Assembly: GCF_030811655.1 (NCBI RefSeq)
Contig: NZ_JAUSRE010000008.1
Coordinates: 1-64,000 of the forward strand
DNA: 64,000 nt
Source: Pseudarthrobacter enclensis
GTDB lineage: Bacteria > Actinomycetota > Actinomycetes > Actinomycetales > Micrococcaceae
Direction: 5' to 3'
Part shown: positions 8,766-17,907 of the stretch, one piece after another
Layout of the letters: the number at the start of each line of letters is the position of its first letter
Position numbering within the stretch: position 1 is the stretch's first letter
The notes under the pieces: model-generated
Seen by the model: only the letters and a program-made list of their open reading frames with translations
What the model was told of the DNA's origin: nothing
The model's database searches: none
Translations under genes and position numbers: made by a program

Positions 8766-8950
8766 CCTGGACGGCGGAGATCGGGCCGCCGGGGACGGCC
8801 GGCGACCAGCCACGCCACTGCGCCCACGACGCTTCCGAGGACGAGGAGCACCAGCCAGGCGTCCCTGCCGAAAGTCCGCATGTCCCGTTCGTCAGTCTGG
8901 CTGAAGTCGACCAGGCTGTAACCCCAGAGAGCCAGGCACGGAATCAGCAC
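8762..8950 (-). CDS. Small membrane protein, PLD-nuclease N-terminal (PLDc_N) type
   Basis: The reading frame encodes two membrane segments separated by a polar stretch: LVLIPCLALWGYSLVDF, then SQTDERDMRTFGRDAW, then LVLLVLGSVVGAVAWLVAGRPRR. This is the shape of the PLDc_N domain found at the N-terminus of cardiolipin synthases and in many stand-alone actinobacterial proteins. The start is uncertain. The only in-frame standard start near the domain is the GTG at 8950, which trims the first tryptophans (WWLPW), and upstream codons in frame lack ATG/GTG/TTG. A non-standard start (for example ATT) or a damaged start is possible. Confidence 0.55.
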   Translation of the reverse strand: MLIPCLALWGYSLVDFSQTDERDMRTFGRDAWLVLLVLGSVVGAVAWLVAGRPRRPDLRRPG

Positions 8951-9104
8951 CAGCCAGGGGAGCCACCATGAGGCAACGGTCGCGTTCGTAGGATCAGTAT
9001 GCGCCGGTCCTTTATCACTTTTTGGTGAAACAATGGACCTAGGACAAATGCCACGGCGCCGGCCCGGCGACGGCACGTCCGGCCACTCATAGGAGGGGAT
9101 CCTG

Positions 9105-9914
9105 ATGGACCCCACCACCATCATTGTCATCGTCCTCGTCATCCTGCTGCTCATCGTCGCGAAGATGTCCATCCGGATCGTGCGCCAATATGAGAAGGGC
9201 GTGCTGTTCCGGCTTGGCAGGGTCGTCGGTGTCAGGGACCCGGGCCTGACGCTGATCATCCCCGTGATCGATCGGCTCCCGCTGGTTAGCCTGAGGATCG
9301 TCACCATGCCCATCCAGTCCCAAGGCATCATCACGCAGGACAACGTCAGCGTGGACGTCTCGGCGGTGGCCTACTACCGCGTGGTGGACGCCGTGAAGTC
9401 CGTCATCGCCATCGAAAACGTGGCAGCGGCCATCGACCAGATCGCGCAGACCACCTTGCGCAAGGTCGTCGGACGCCACACGCTGGACCAGACCTTGTCC
9501 GAGACCGAACGCATCAACGTGGACATCCGCGAAATCCTCGACGTACTCACCGTCGAATGGGGCGTGGAGGTCACCCTGGTGGAGCTGAAGGACATCCAAC
9601 TTCCCGAAAGCATGAAGCGTGCCATGGCACGCCAGGCAGAAGCCGAACGGGAAAAGAGAGCGAAGATCATCGCAGCCGAGGGCGAAGCCATCGCGGCCAC
9701 TGCCCTGGGTGACGCCTCCGACACCATGATGGCCCACCCGCTTGCGCTGCAGCTTCGAAACCTGCAGTCCCTGGTTGAAATCGGCGTCGACAAGAACACT
9801 ACGGTCGTCTTCCCCGCGCCGCTCATGAGCACCATCGGCGAACTCTCCGCATTCCTGGCCCGTGAAAACCAGGCGGCATCCGCCGGCGGCAAGTCGCCCA
9901 TCAAGGCGGCCTGA
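9105..9914 (+). CDS. SPFH/band 7 protein, slipin (stomatin-like) type
   Basis: A 269-residue stomatin-like protein. An N-terminal membrane anchor (about residues 2-18) is followed by the SPFH/band 7 domain ([35 protein letters not shown], then [20 protein letters not shown]) to about residue 190. A charged helical stretch ([25 protein letters not shown]) follows, typical of slipins that form membrane-bound oligomers in ordered microdomains. No adjacent NfeD-type partner is seen. A strong ribosome site (AGGAGG) lies 9 bases before the ATG. Confidence 0.9.
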   Translation: MDPTTIIVIVLVILLLIVAKMSIRIVRQYEKGVLFRLGRVVGVRDPGLTLIIPVIDRLPLVSLRIVTMPIQSQGIITQDNVSVDVSAVAYYRVVDAVKSVIAIENVAAAIDQIAQTTLRKVVGRHTLDQTLSETERINVDIREILDVLTVEWGVEVTLVELKDIQLPESMKRAMARQAEAEREKRAKIIAAEGEAIAATALGDASDTMMAHPLALQLRNLQSLVEIGVDKNTTVVFPAPLMSTIGELSAFLARENQAASAGGKSPIKAA

Positions 9915-9944
9915 GCCGCGCAGGGAACACACCCAGGCAGGGCC

Positions 9945-12773
9945 TCAGGGCCTCGTGGCCTCCTCAAGGATTTCCAGCAGGTGCCGGTAGGAGCGGCCGG
10001 TCGCCTTGGACATGCCCAGCTCGCAGGTGCGGTTGGTGGAAGCGTAGGCGTCGAACTCCCGCCCGTTGATCTCGCGGGCCTGCCGGTCCGTCGCGGAGTC
10101 CGTCAGTTCAGGATGCAGCAGGCCGCGGTCTCCGGCGAAGGCGCAGCAACCCCAGTTCAGGGGCACGAACACATCGTCCGTGACGGCGCCGGCGATTTCC
10201 AGCAGTGCCGGGTTGGTTCCCAGCTGGGTGGATGAACACGTGGGGTGGAGGGCGATGGAACCCAACGGCGCAGTAACCGTGAGGCGGCCCAGGATGTGCT
10301 GGTGCACGAACTCCACCGAGTCAACAAAACGCAGCCCGGCGTAGCGTTCTCCATCCGCCGCCGCAAGGCGTTTCATGGTGTCCAGGCCTTCGGTGCAGGA
10401 AGCGGCATCGCAGACGACGGGCAGTTCGCCGCGGCCGCTGGCCTCGTACAGCCGGTCCAGGACCTTGGCGGTCATGGCCTCGTACCCCTGGGAGAAGCCT
10501 TTCGACTTCCACGGGGTCCCGCAGCACAGGCTCTCGATGCCTTCCGGAACGGTGATCCGCACTCCGGCGCGTTCGCAGAGGTCCAGGAACGCCTGGGCCG
10601 AACCCTTCCCCTGGCCGGCGGGTCCGTCCGCCGGGCCGAACATGGTGCCGATGCAGGCGGGGAAGAACACTGCGGTGCTGCCTGCTTCCGGGCGTGCGCG
10701 CCGCTTGGACCCGCCGCCGGGAAGCACTGTGGTGTACGCGGGCACTGCCTCCGGTCCCAGCAGGGAACGGCCGACGGCGGTCGCGGCCTTGGGCAGCGGA
10801 GCCGGCATTGCCTTGGCCACCGTCAGGGCCAGCCCGCCGGCGGCGGTCACGGCGCCCCAGTTTTCGGCGGCTTTATTCCAGCCGGCAGCGGCGACGGTGT
10901 TCGCGTTCTCCTTACGCAGCCTCCGTACCAGGTCTCCGGTGTTGATCAGCACCGGGCAGGCGGTGACGCACATGCCGTCGGCGGCACAGGTCTGCACGCC
11001 GTCGTAGTCGTAGTCCTTGCGCAGGCCGGCGGCGAGGGCATGGTCACCGCGCTGCTCCGCGGCAGCGATGTCGCGCCGAAGCACGATGCGTTGGCGGGGT
11101 GTCAGCGTGATGTCCTTGCTGGGACAGACCGGTTCGCAGTAGCCGCACTCGACGCAGCGGTCCACCTCCTCCTCGACGGTGGGGGCCACTTTCAGGTTTT
11201 CGATATAGGAGAGCGGCCCATCGGCGAGCAGCACGCCCGGATTCAGAAGGTTGGGCGGGTCGATCAGCCGCTTGATCTCCTGCATGACGGCATAGAGTTC
11301 GTCGCCGTACTGGCGGCGGACGAAAGGCGCCATGATGCGGCCCGTGCCGTGCTCGGCCTTGAGTGAGCCGCCCGCGCCGAGGACCAGGTCCACCATTTCG
11401 TCAGTAAAGGCCTGGTAGCGCAGGAGCTGGGCCGGGTCGTCGAAACGCTCATTGAGCATAAAGTGGACGTTCCCGTCCTTGGCATGGCCGAAGATCACGG
11501 ATTCCTCGTAGCGGTGCTCGCGGAAGAGCCGCGTCAGCTCGCCACAGGTGCCCGCCAGGGCGGGGACAGGGACCACGATGTCTTCCAGCAGTGCGTTGGT
11601 TCCCGAGGGGCGGGCACCGGCCACGGCTGTGTAGAGGCCTTTGCGGACGTGCCAGAGGGCAGCCCGGTCTTTCGGGTCGGATGTCAGTGCGAAGGGCGTG
11701 GCCAGGTCCAGCGAGTCGAACAGTGGCTGTGAGGCTGCCCACTTGCCGGACAGCTCTGCGGCGTCGGAGCCCTGGTGTTCCACCAGTAGTGCTGTGTGTC
11801 CCTGCACCGGCAGCGTGCGGATCGCAGCCGGGGCGTCGGCGGCACGCTGGGCAACCTTCAATGCGGCCGGGTCCATGAGTTCGATGGTCGCAAGGCCCGT
11901 GGAAACGAGGTCCGGCAGGGCCATCGTGGCCGCGTCGAGGCTGTTGAATACCAGCAGCCCGGTGGCGACGGCCGGTTTCACCTCGATGGTCCGGAAGACA
12001 GCCTCGGCCACGAAGCCGAGCGTGCCTTCGCTGCCGATCATGAGGTGCATGAGGATGTCCACGGCACGTTCGTAGTCCAGGAAGGAGTTCACGCCGTAGC
12101 CCATGGTGTTCTTCATCGAGAACAGTGAACGGATGATGCGGACGGATTCGTCGTTGCCCACCACCCGACGGCGCAGCCTCAGCAGCCCCTCATGAAGTTC
12201 CGGCTCCAGCGCGTGCAGCCGCCGGTCGGCGTCGGCATCGGCGGTGTCAATGACGGTACCCGAGGGCAGCACCAGCACCATCGATTCCAGCGTCCGGTAG
12301 GTGTTGAACTCGGTGCCGCACGCCATTCCGGAGGAGTTGTTGGCGATGACACCGCCCACGGTGCAGGCGATCTCGCTGGCGGGATCCGGGCCGAGCTTGC
12401 GGCCGAAGGCGGCGAGCCGGGCGTTGACGCTGCGTACCGTGGCGCCGGGCTGGACGCGTACCCGTGCGCCGCCGTCGAGCACCTCGATGCCGCGGAAATG
12501 CTGGCGGGTGTTGATCAGCAGGCTGTCACTGAGCGCCTGGCCGGAGAGGCTGGTTCCGCCGGACCTGAAGGTGGCGGGAATCCCGAGCTCCCGGCTGCGG
12601 CGCAACAGGGCTCCGACGTCGGCGGCATTGCGTGGGGTGGCTACTCCCTGCGGGACCAGGAGGTAGTGCGAAGCGTCGTGGGCCAGGGCATGGCGGTCCA
12701 GGTCCCGCGTGCTCACGGTGTCCAGGTCCAGTTGATCGATGGGTGTTCCGGCTCCTGCCGTGGGGGTTCGCAT
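9945..12773 (-). CDS. FAD-binding and Fe-S oxidoreductase, D-lactate dehydrogenase type
   Basis: A 942-residue fusion of a GlcD-like FAD oxidase (PCMH-type FAD-binding fold, about residues 20-250; TFRSGGTSLSGQ and GGVIANNSSGM) and its C-terminal substrate domain (to about 530; HAKDGNVHFML), with a GlcF-like iron-sulfur part. The latter has two cysteine clusters (CVECGYCEPVCPSKD; CAADGMCVTACP) and two CCG-type motifs (SLCCGTPW; WGCCAFAGD). Such enzymes oxidise D-lactate or D-2-hydroxy acids at the membrane and pass electrons to quinone. The ATG at 12773 has GGAG upstream. It lies 17 bases after the regulator gene and shares a strand with lactate permease, which supports D-lactate as substrate. 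Confidence 0.87.
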   Translation of the reverse strand: MRTPTAGAGTPIDQLDLDTVSTRDLDRHALAHDASHYLLVPQGVATPRNAADVGALLRRSRELGIPATFRSGGTSLSGQALSDSLLINTRQHFRGIEVLDGGARVRVQPGATVRSVNARLAAFGRKLGPDPASEIACTVGGVIANNSSGMACGTEFNTYRTLESMVLVLPSGTVIDTADADADRRLHALEPELHEGLLRLRRRVVGNDESVRIIRSLFSMKNTMGYGVNSFLDYERAVDILMHLMIGSEGTLGFVAEAVFRTIEVKPAVATGLLVFNSLDAATMALPDLVSTGLATIELMDPAALKVAQRAADAPAAIRTLPVQGHTALLVEHQGSDAAELSGKWAASQPLFDSLDLATPFALTSDPKDRAALWHVRKGLYTAVAGARPSGTNALLEDIVVPVPALAGTCGELTRLFREHRYEESVIFGHAKDGNVHFMLNERFDDPAQLLRYQAFTDEMVDLVLGAGGSLKAEHGTGRIMAPFVRRQYGDELYAVMQEIKRLIDPPNLLNPGVLLADGPLSYIENLKVAPTVEEEVDRCVECGYCEPVCPSKDITLTPRQRIVLRRDIAAAEQRGDHALAAGLRKDYDYDGVQTCAADGMCVTACPVLINTGDLVRRLRKENANTVAAAGWNKAAENWGAVTAAGGLALTVAKAMPAPLPKAATAVGRSLLGPEAVPAYTTVLPGGGSKRRARPEAGSTAVFFPACIGTMFGPADGPAGQGKGSAQAFLDLCERAGVRITVPEGIESLCCGTPWKSKGFSQGYEAMTAKVLDRLYEASGRGELPVVCDAASCTEGLDTMKRLAAADGERYAGLRFVDSVEFVHQHILGRLTVTAPLGSIALHPTCSSTQLGTNPALLEIAGAVTDDVFVPLNWGCCAFAGDRGLLHPELTDSATDRQAREINGREFDAYASTNRTCELGMSKATGRSYRHLLEILEEATRP

Positions 12774-12790
12774 TCGAGGCTCCAAAAATG

Positions 12791-13543
12791 TCAGGTAACT
12801 GTGCCGGGCCGGGGCGCCGTGGCGTCCCCTGCCCGCTGGTAGAACCATTCGATGTGCTCGCGCAGCAGGCGCGCGGCGAGCTCGCCGTCCCGGGACTGGA
12901 CGGCATCGAAGATTCCGTGGTGTTGGGCGCGGAGGACTTCCAGGACGTCCGGCCAGTCCTCCATCGCGTCCATGGCGCCCTTGACGTAGCCGACGATCGA
13001 ACCGCTGAGGGACTCCATGATGGTGGCCATTACCTCGTTGCCGGCGAGTGAACTCAGCGCCACATGGAACCTGGCGTCCAGCTCATGGAAGGCTGCCCGG
13101 TCCAGTCCCGGGTGGTCCATGGCCTCCAGCAGTTGGGCCGCCTGTTCACGGTCCTCGTCACCGCCTTCACGCGCCGCCCCTGCGCGGGCAGTCCAGGTTT
13201 CCAGGAGGATACGGGTTTGGACGATGTCCTCGACCGGCAACCGGTTGCTGGCAACGTGCAGCCGGAGGGCGGACGAAAGCCCCGCGGACGGGTCGGAAAC
13301 AACAATGGCACCGGACATCGGCCCGGAACCCACCGAACTGCGGACCACCCCCATGGCGTCGAGGATCCGGATGGCTTCGCGCACGGACGCCCGCGATATG
13401 CCATAGTTTTCCGCCAGGGTCCGTTCGCCGGGGAGCCGGTCGCCGACTTTGATTTTGCCGGCCCGCAGGTCCGCCTCAATGTCTTTCAGCAGAGCGTCTT
13501 GGGTTCGACGGCGGGGGGCTGCTCCGGCTGCGGCGGTTGTCAC
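12791..13543 (-). CDS. GntR-family regulator of lactate genes (FCD subfamily)
   Basis: A 250-residue regulator with an N-terminal winged helix (about residues 14-80; LKDIEADLRAGKIKVGDRLPGERTLAENYGISRASVREAIRIL) and a C-terminal FCD domain (about 95-240; FHELDARFHVALSSLAGNEVM). It resembles LldR/LutR-type lactate regulators by sequence style and position between the permease and dehydrogenase genes. It starts at GTG 13543 with GAGGA upstream. The TGGTC-N-GACCA palindromes between the permease and lutA fit FCD operators and are its probable targets. Confidence 0.87.
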   Translation of the reverse strand: MTTAAAGAAPRRRTQDALLKDIEADLRAGKIKVGDRLPGERTLAENYGISRASVREAIRILDAMGVVRSSVGSGPMSGAIVVSDPSAGLSSALRLHVASNRLPVEDIVQTRILLETWTARAGAAREGGDEDREQAAQLLEAMDHPGLDRAAFHELDARFHVALSSLAGNEVMATIMESLSGSIVGYVKGAMDAMEDWPDVLEVLRAQHHGIFDAVQSRDGELAARLLREHIEWFYQRAGDATAPRPGTVT

Positions 13544-13561
13544 GGGCGATCCTCAAGGTGG

Positions 13562-13586
13562 GGGTGCGGGCCCAGGGCCCGCACCC
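13562..13586 (-). terminator. Hairpin between the lactate permease and the regulator gene
   Basis: A 12-bp inverted repeat (GGGTGCGGGCCC and GGGCCCGCACCC) separated by a single A lies in the 65-base gap. Read leftward it is downstream of the permease stop and could end or thin out the permease transcript before the regulator. No T-run follows in that direction, and T-rich DNA lies on the other side, so its action is uncertain. Confidence 0.45.
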
Positions 13587-13608
13587 TTGTTTTGCACGGG
13601 CGGTTTGG

Positions 13609-15366
13609 CTAGGGAAGCATCCATCCCAGGACGGGGGTGGACTGCAGGAAGACAATAGTGCACAGCACCACCAGCAACCCCACGCTCCATCCGACTACCT
13701 TACGCAGAAGGACCGATTCCTGGCCGTCGAGGTTGACGGCGGTGGCGGCAATGGCGAGGTTTTGCGGACTGATGAGTTTGCCCACCACCCCGCCGGCCGT
13801 GTTGCCGGCCACCAGCAGGTTGGGGTCGATGCCTGCGTTCACGCCCGCCGTCTGCTGCAGCTTGGCAAACAGGGCGTTCGCGGAGGTGTCCGAACCGGTC
13901 ACTGCCGTGCCCAGCCAGCCGAGCACGGGGGAGAGGAACGCGAAGAAGCTGCCGGTCCCGGCCAGCCACACGCCGATCGAGACCGTCTGGCCCGAGTTGT
14001 TCATGACGTAGGCAAGGGCAAGCACCGTGATGATGGTCAGGCCGGCCCAGCGCATCTTGAAGATGGTCCGTCCGATTTCGGCCACGGCATCGCTTACCGT
14101 CATGTGGAAGCGCCCCCGGTCATCGAAGCGGGCGTAGACGATTGCCACAACCAAACCCGTGATCAGGAGGAGTGTGCCGGGGCTGGACAGCCACTGGAAG
14201 ACGTAGATGGTGGACGACAGCGGTTTGCCGTCGGCGCCCACCAGGGCGTCGTGGAGGACCGGCCACGGGATCTTGATATCGGTGGCCGCGAGGGCGGCAG
14301 GAAGGTCGACGCCGAGCTTCCAGAGTTTTGCGATGCCGAACACCACAATGACGAGGAAGTAGGGAAACAGTGCGAGCCACGTGCGTGCCGGGGTGAGGCC
14401 TTCGCCGTCGGCAGCTTCTGCGGTGGCAACACCGCCTGTGCGGGCAGTGTTGCCACCGCCGTGGCTGCCCGCGGCGGCACCGGCGGCACCTGCGGCAGCG
14501 GCCTCCGCGGCGACGCCAAGCCGGTCACGTGCTGCCCCGGTGCCCCTGGGCTTCCACAACCGGAAGAACACGACAGCCGCGCCCAGGCCGACCAGCGAGG
14601 CCATGATGTCGGTGAGTTCATAGGAGAAGAAGTTGGAGCAGAGGAACTGCGCGGCCGCGAAGGAGAACCCGATGACCAGCGCGGCAGGCCAGCAGTCCTT
14701 CAAACCCTTGCGTCCGTCCAGGATGAAGAGCAGGATCAGCGGGACGAAGGTTGCCAGCAGCGGCGCCTGGCGGCCCACCATGGCGCCGATGTCCGTGGCG
14801 TGGAGGCCGGTGAGCCCGGCGGCGGTGGTGATCGGGATGGCCATGGCGCCAAACGCGACCGGAGCGGTGTTGGCCACCAGTACGGCGGCAGCCGCCCGGA
14901 GCGGCGGAAGGCCCAGGGCCAGCAGCATGGTGGCGGTGATGGCCACCGGTGCGCCGAATCCGGCAAGGGCCTCAAGGAGGCCGCCGAAGCAGAAGGCAAT
15001 GAGGACACCCTGCAGGCGGACGTCGCCGCCGCCGATCACATCGAAGACGCGGCGAAGGTCCTCGAAGCGGCCGCTGAGCACCGTCACCTGGTAGAGCCAG
15101 ACGGCCATGACCACGATCCACAGCACGGGGAAGGCGCCGAAAACCCCGCCCTGGGTTGCGGACAGGAGGGCCAGGCCAGCGGGCATCTTGAAGGCCAGGA
15201 TGCCCACGGCCAGGGCCACCAGCAGGGCAAACGCCCCGGCCACGTGGGCTTTGGTCTTGGCGACGGCGAGCAGGACAAAGAAGGTCAGCAGCGGCAACAG
15301 GCCGACGATGGCCGACCAGGCAACGCTGTTCAGCACCGGGTCAGTGCTGGGGGTGAAGTGGTCCAC
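13609..15366 (-). CDS. lctP: L-lactate permease (LctP family)
   Basis: A 585-residue inner membrane transporter of the LctP/LldP family with about 13 membrane segments, importing lactate with protons. Family stretches include FLSPVLGWLGTAVTGSDTSANALFAKLQ, LLVAGNTAGGVVGKLISPQNLAIA and FGGLLEALAGFGAPVAITATML. A hydrophilic alanine/glycine-rich loop near residues 290-340 looks expanded. The GTG at 15366 is chosen because GGAGGAA lies 4 bases before it; the upstream ATG at 15381 contains that site. Two FCD operators lie just upstream. Confidence 0.92.
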   Translation of the reverse strand: MDHFTPSTDPVLNSVAWSAIVGLLPLLTFFVLLAVAKTKAHVAGAFALLVALAVGILAFKMPAGLALLSATQGGVFGAFPVLWIVVMAVWLYQVTVLSGRFEDLRRVFDVIGGGDVRLQGVLIAFCFGGLLEALAGFGAPVAITATMLLALGLPPLRAAAAVLVANTAPVAFGAMAIPITTAAGLTGLHATDIGAMVGRQAPLLATFVPLILLFILDGRKGLKDCWPAALVIGFSFAAAQFLCSNFFSYELTDIMASLVGLGAAVVFFRLWKPRGTGAARDRLGVAAEAAAAGAAGAAAGSHGGGNTARTGGVATAEAADGEGLTPARTWLALFPYFLVIVVFGIAKLWKLGVDLPAALAATDIKIPWPVLHDALVGADGKPLSSTIYVFQWLSSPGTLLLITGLVVAIVYARFDDRGRFHMTVSDAVAEIGRTIFKMRWAGLTIITVLALAYVMNNSGQTVSIGVWLAGTGSFFAFLSPVLGWLGTAVTGSDTSANALFAKLQQTAGVNAGIDPNLLVAGNTAGGVVGKLISPQNLAIAATAVNLDGQESVLLRKVVGWSVGLLVVLCTIVFLQSTPVLGWMLP

Positions 15367-15401
15367 GGAGTTCCTCCACATTGAGGGGCGAGCGGCTTAT
15401 T

Positions 15402-15426
15402 TGGTCAGACCACAATGGTCTGACCA
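15402..15426. promoter_or_regulatory. Double FCD/GntR operator before the lactate permease
   Basis: TGGTCAGACCA and TGGTCTGACCA, each itself a TGGTC-N-GACCA palindrome, are separated by CAA and together form an 11-bp perfect inverted repeat. The TGGT-N-ACCA form is usual for FadR/LldR-type regulators. Its distance from the permease start (about 36 bases) fits repression. It is probably bound by the FCD protein encoded at 12791-13543. Confidence 0.78.
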
Positions 15427-15515
15427 CGGAAGTGTAGCCCATCTTTCCTCGATTGTGTGAGCCGCTTCACCTTCCCGAATGGGCTTGTGGGTGGTAGCCA
15501 TCACGTGGTCTACTG

Positions 15516-15526
15516 TGGTCAGACCA
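15516..15526. promoter_or_regulatory. FCD/GntR operator before lutA
   Basis: A third TGGTCAGACCA copy lies 33 bases before the lutA start, with a partial copy (TGGTCTACTG) at 15506-15515 just beside it. It matches the double operator on the permease side, so both divergent operons are probably controlled by the same lactate regulator. Confidence 0.75.
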
Positions 15527-15559
15527 TAGAAGCATTCCCAACCCTCCCGGAAGGCCGCC

Positions 15560-16363
15560 ATGAGAATTGCCTTGTTCGCCACCTGCATCGTGGATGCGAT
15601 GTACCCGGCCACGGCGAAGGCCACGGTCAAGATCCTGGAGCGCCTGGGGCACGAAGTGGTGTTCCCCTCCGGGCAGGCCTGCTGCGGCCAGATGCACGTC
15701 AACAGCGGCTACCTCAACGAGGCCGTTCCCGTGGTGGCCAACCACGTGGCAGCCTTCGACACCGCGGACTATGACGTCGCCGTCGCCCCCTCCGGGTCCT
15801 GCGTTGCCTCCGTCAAGCACCAGCACCCCATGGTGGCCCGCTCCTGCGGTGACGCGGCGCTGGAAGCCCGCGCGACAGCCGTCGGCGCCAAAACCTATGA
15901 ACTGTCCGAGTTGCTGGTGGACGTGCTCGGTGTGACCGACGCCGGCGCCCAGCTGGGCTCCTACTTTCCGCACCGGGTCACCTACCACCCCAGCTGCCAC
16001 GGCATGCGCCTGCTGCGGCTCGGGGACCGGCAGTCCCGCCTCCTGCGGACCGTGCAGGGGATTGACCTTGCCGATCTTCCCGAGGCGGACCAGTGCTGCG
16101 GCTTCGGCGGTACGTTCTCCATGAAGAATGCCGATGTTTCCTCGGCCATGCTCCAGGACAAGGCGGCCAACGTCGAGTCCACGGGGGCCGAACTCTGCAC
16201 CGGCGGCGATGCCTCCTGCCTGATGCACATCGGCGGCGGCCTGTCCCGGCAGGGCAGTTCAACCGCCACCCTCCACCTGGCCGAAATCCTCGCCAGCACC
16301 ATGGAAGAGCCGGCGTCCGTCACCGGCGAAGTCCGCGTCTCCACCGGAAAGGCCCTCCGATGA
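15560..16363 (+). CDS. lutA: L-lactate utilisation protein LutA, Fe-S oxidoreductase subunit
   Basis: A 267-residue protein with two cysteine-rich CCG domains (PSGQACCGQMHVNSGY near residue 38; DQCCGFGGTFSMKNADVS near residue 180) that hold an Fe-S or heterodisulfide-type centre. It is the LutA/YkgE component of the LutABC complex, which oxidises L-lactate to pyruvate. AAGG lies 6 bases before the ATG. The ATGA overlap with lutB shows translational coupling. Confidence 0.92.
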   Translation: MRIALFATCIVDAMYPATAKATVKILERLGHEVVFPSGQACCGQMHVNSGYLNEAVPVVANHVAAFDTADYDVAVAPSGSCVASVKHQHPMVARSCGDAALEARATAVGAKTYELSELLVDVLGVTDAGAQLGSYFPHRVTYHPSCHGMRLLRLGDRQSRLLRTVQGIDLADLPEADQCCGFGGTFSMKNADVSSAMLQDKAANVESTGAELCTGGDASCLMHIGGGLSRQGSSTATLHLAEILASTMEEPASVTGEVRVSTGKALR

Positions 16364-17907
16364 CCACCTTTTTGGGAATGCCCGCCCTTCCGGCCTACGG
16401 CTCGGGCAACCTTTTCGCGGGAGAAACCTTCCCCGCCGCCGCGCACCGCGAACTGGGCAATGCCCAGCTGCGGGCCAACCTTGGCCATGCCACGCACACC
16501 ATCCGCGACAAACGCCAGGCAGTGGTCTCCGAACTGCCCGACTGGGAGCAGCTGCGCGATGCCGGATCCGCCATCAAGGAGTCCGTGATGGCCACGCTGC
16601 CCGAACTGCTGGAGGAGTTCGAAAAGAACTTCACGGCCCGCGGCGGCGTAATCCACTGGGCCCGCGACGCCCGGGAGGCCAACGACATCGTGGCCGAACT
16701 GGTCCGCGAAACCGGCGAAACCGAGGTGGTCAAGGTCAAGTCCATGGCCACCCAGGAGATCGGGCTCAACGAGTACCTCGAGGAGCAGGGAATACAGGCC
16801 TTCGAAACGGACCTCGCTGAACTCATCGTCCAGCTGGACCATGACAAGCCCAGCCACATCCTGGTCCCTGCCATCCACAAGAACCGCACGGAGATCCGGG
16901 ACATCTTCCTCCGCGAAATGCCGGACGCCGACCCGGCGCTCACCGACGATCCGCCCGTCCTGGCCATGGCGGCCCGCGAGCACCTGCGCCGCAAGTTCCT
17001 CACCGCCAAGGTGGCCGTGTCCGGGGCCAACTTCGCCATTGCCGATTCCGGCACCCTGGCCGTCGTCGAGTCCGAAGGCAACGGGCGCATGTGCCTCACC
17101 CTGCCGGAAACTCTGATCACGGTGATGGGCATCGAAAAGCTGCTGCCCACCTGGCAGGACCTGGAAGTGTTCATGCAGCTGCTCCCGAGGTCCTCCACCG
17201 GGGAGCGGATGAACCCCTACACCTCGCTGTGGACCGGCGTCATGGAGGGCGACGGTCCACAGAACGTGCACCTGGTGCTCCTGGACAACGGCCGCAGCGC
17301 CGCGCTCGCAGACGGGATGGGCCGCTCGGCCCTGCACTGCATCCGCTGCAGCGCCTGCATGAACGTCTGCCCGGTGTACGAGCGCACGGGCGGCCACGCC
17401 TACGGCTCCACGTATCCCGGCCCCATCGGCGCGATTCTTTCCCCGCTGCTGACCGGCATCCAGGCGGAGGAAAACAGTTCCCTGCCGTACGCCTCCTCCC
17501 TCTGCGGGGCCTGCTATGACGCCTGCCCGGTGAAAATCAACATCCCGGACATCCTGGTGCACCTTCGCAGCGTGGACGTGGACAGCAAGCGCGGGACAAA
17601 GAAGCTCCCCAGCCAGATGGATGTGGGCATGAAGGCGGCGTCCTGGGCATTGTCCTCCGGCAAGCGACTGGGCCTGGTGGAGAAGGGCCTGCCGCTCGGC
17701 CGCCTGGCCGCCGGGCCCGACCGGAAGATCACCAGGCTTCCCGGCATCGCCGGCGGCTGGACCCAAAGCCGCGACATCCCGGCACCCCCGGCGCAGTCGT
17801 TCCGGGACTGGTGGGCCAAGGAACACCGGGACGCCGGCTCGCCTGGACAGCCGGACCCCGGACACTCCCACGAACCGTCACGAGACGATAAGGAAGCCCA
17901 GCAATGA
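16360..17907 (+). CDS. lutB: L-lactate utilisation protein LutB, Fe-S protein
   Basis: A 515-residue LutB/YkgF protein. The N-terminal LUD domain (about residues 60-300) is followed by two ferredoxin-like cysteine clusters, HCIRCSACMNVCPVYE and SLCGACYDACPVKINIPDIL, for two 4Fe-4S clusters, and a proline-rich C-terminal tail. It passes electrons within the LutABC lactate oxidase. The start ATG at 16360 overlaps the lutA stop (ATGA), and the stop overlaps the lutC start in the same way. Confidence 0.93.
   Translation: MTTFLGMPALPAYGSGNLFAGETFPAAAHRELGNAQLRANLGHATHTIRDKRQAVVSELPDWEQLRDAGSAIKESVMATLPELLEEFEKNFTARGGVIHWARDAREANDIVAELVRETGETEVVKVKSMATQEIGLNEYLEEQGIQAFETDLAELIVQLDHDKPSHILVPAIHKNRTEIRDIFLREMPDADPALTDDPPVLAMAAREHLRRKFLTAKVAVSGANFAIADSGTLAVVESEGNGRMCLTLPETLITVMGIEKLLPTWQDLEVFMQLLPRSSTGERMNPYTSLWTGVMEGDGPQNVHLVLLDNGRSAALADGMGRSALHCIRCSACMNVCPVYERTGGHAYGSTYPGPIGAILSPLLTGIQAEENSSLPYASSLCGACYDACPVKINIPDILVHLRSVDVDSKRGTKKLPSQMDVGMKAASWALSSGKRLGLVEKGLPLGRLAAGPDRKITRLPGIAGGWTQSRDIPAPPAQSFRDWWAKEHRDAGSPGQPDPGHSHEPSRDDKEAQQ

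Noticed and set aside
13537..15384. 615-codon open frame opposite the lactate permease
   Set aside because: Antisense shadow of a clear membrane transporter; no domain or start signal.
15982..17871. 629-codon open frame opposite lutAB
   Set aside because: Antisense shadow of well-supported lut genes.
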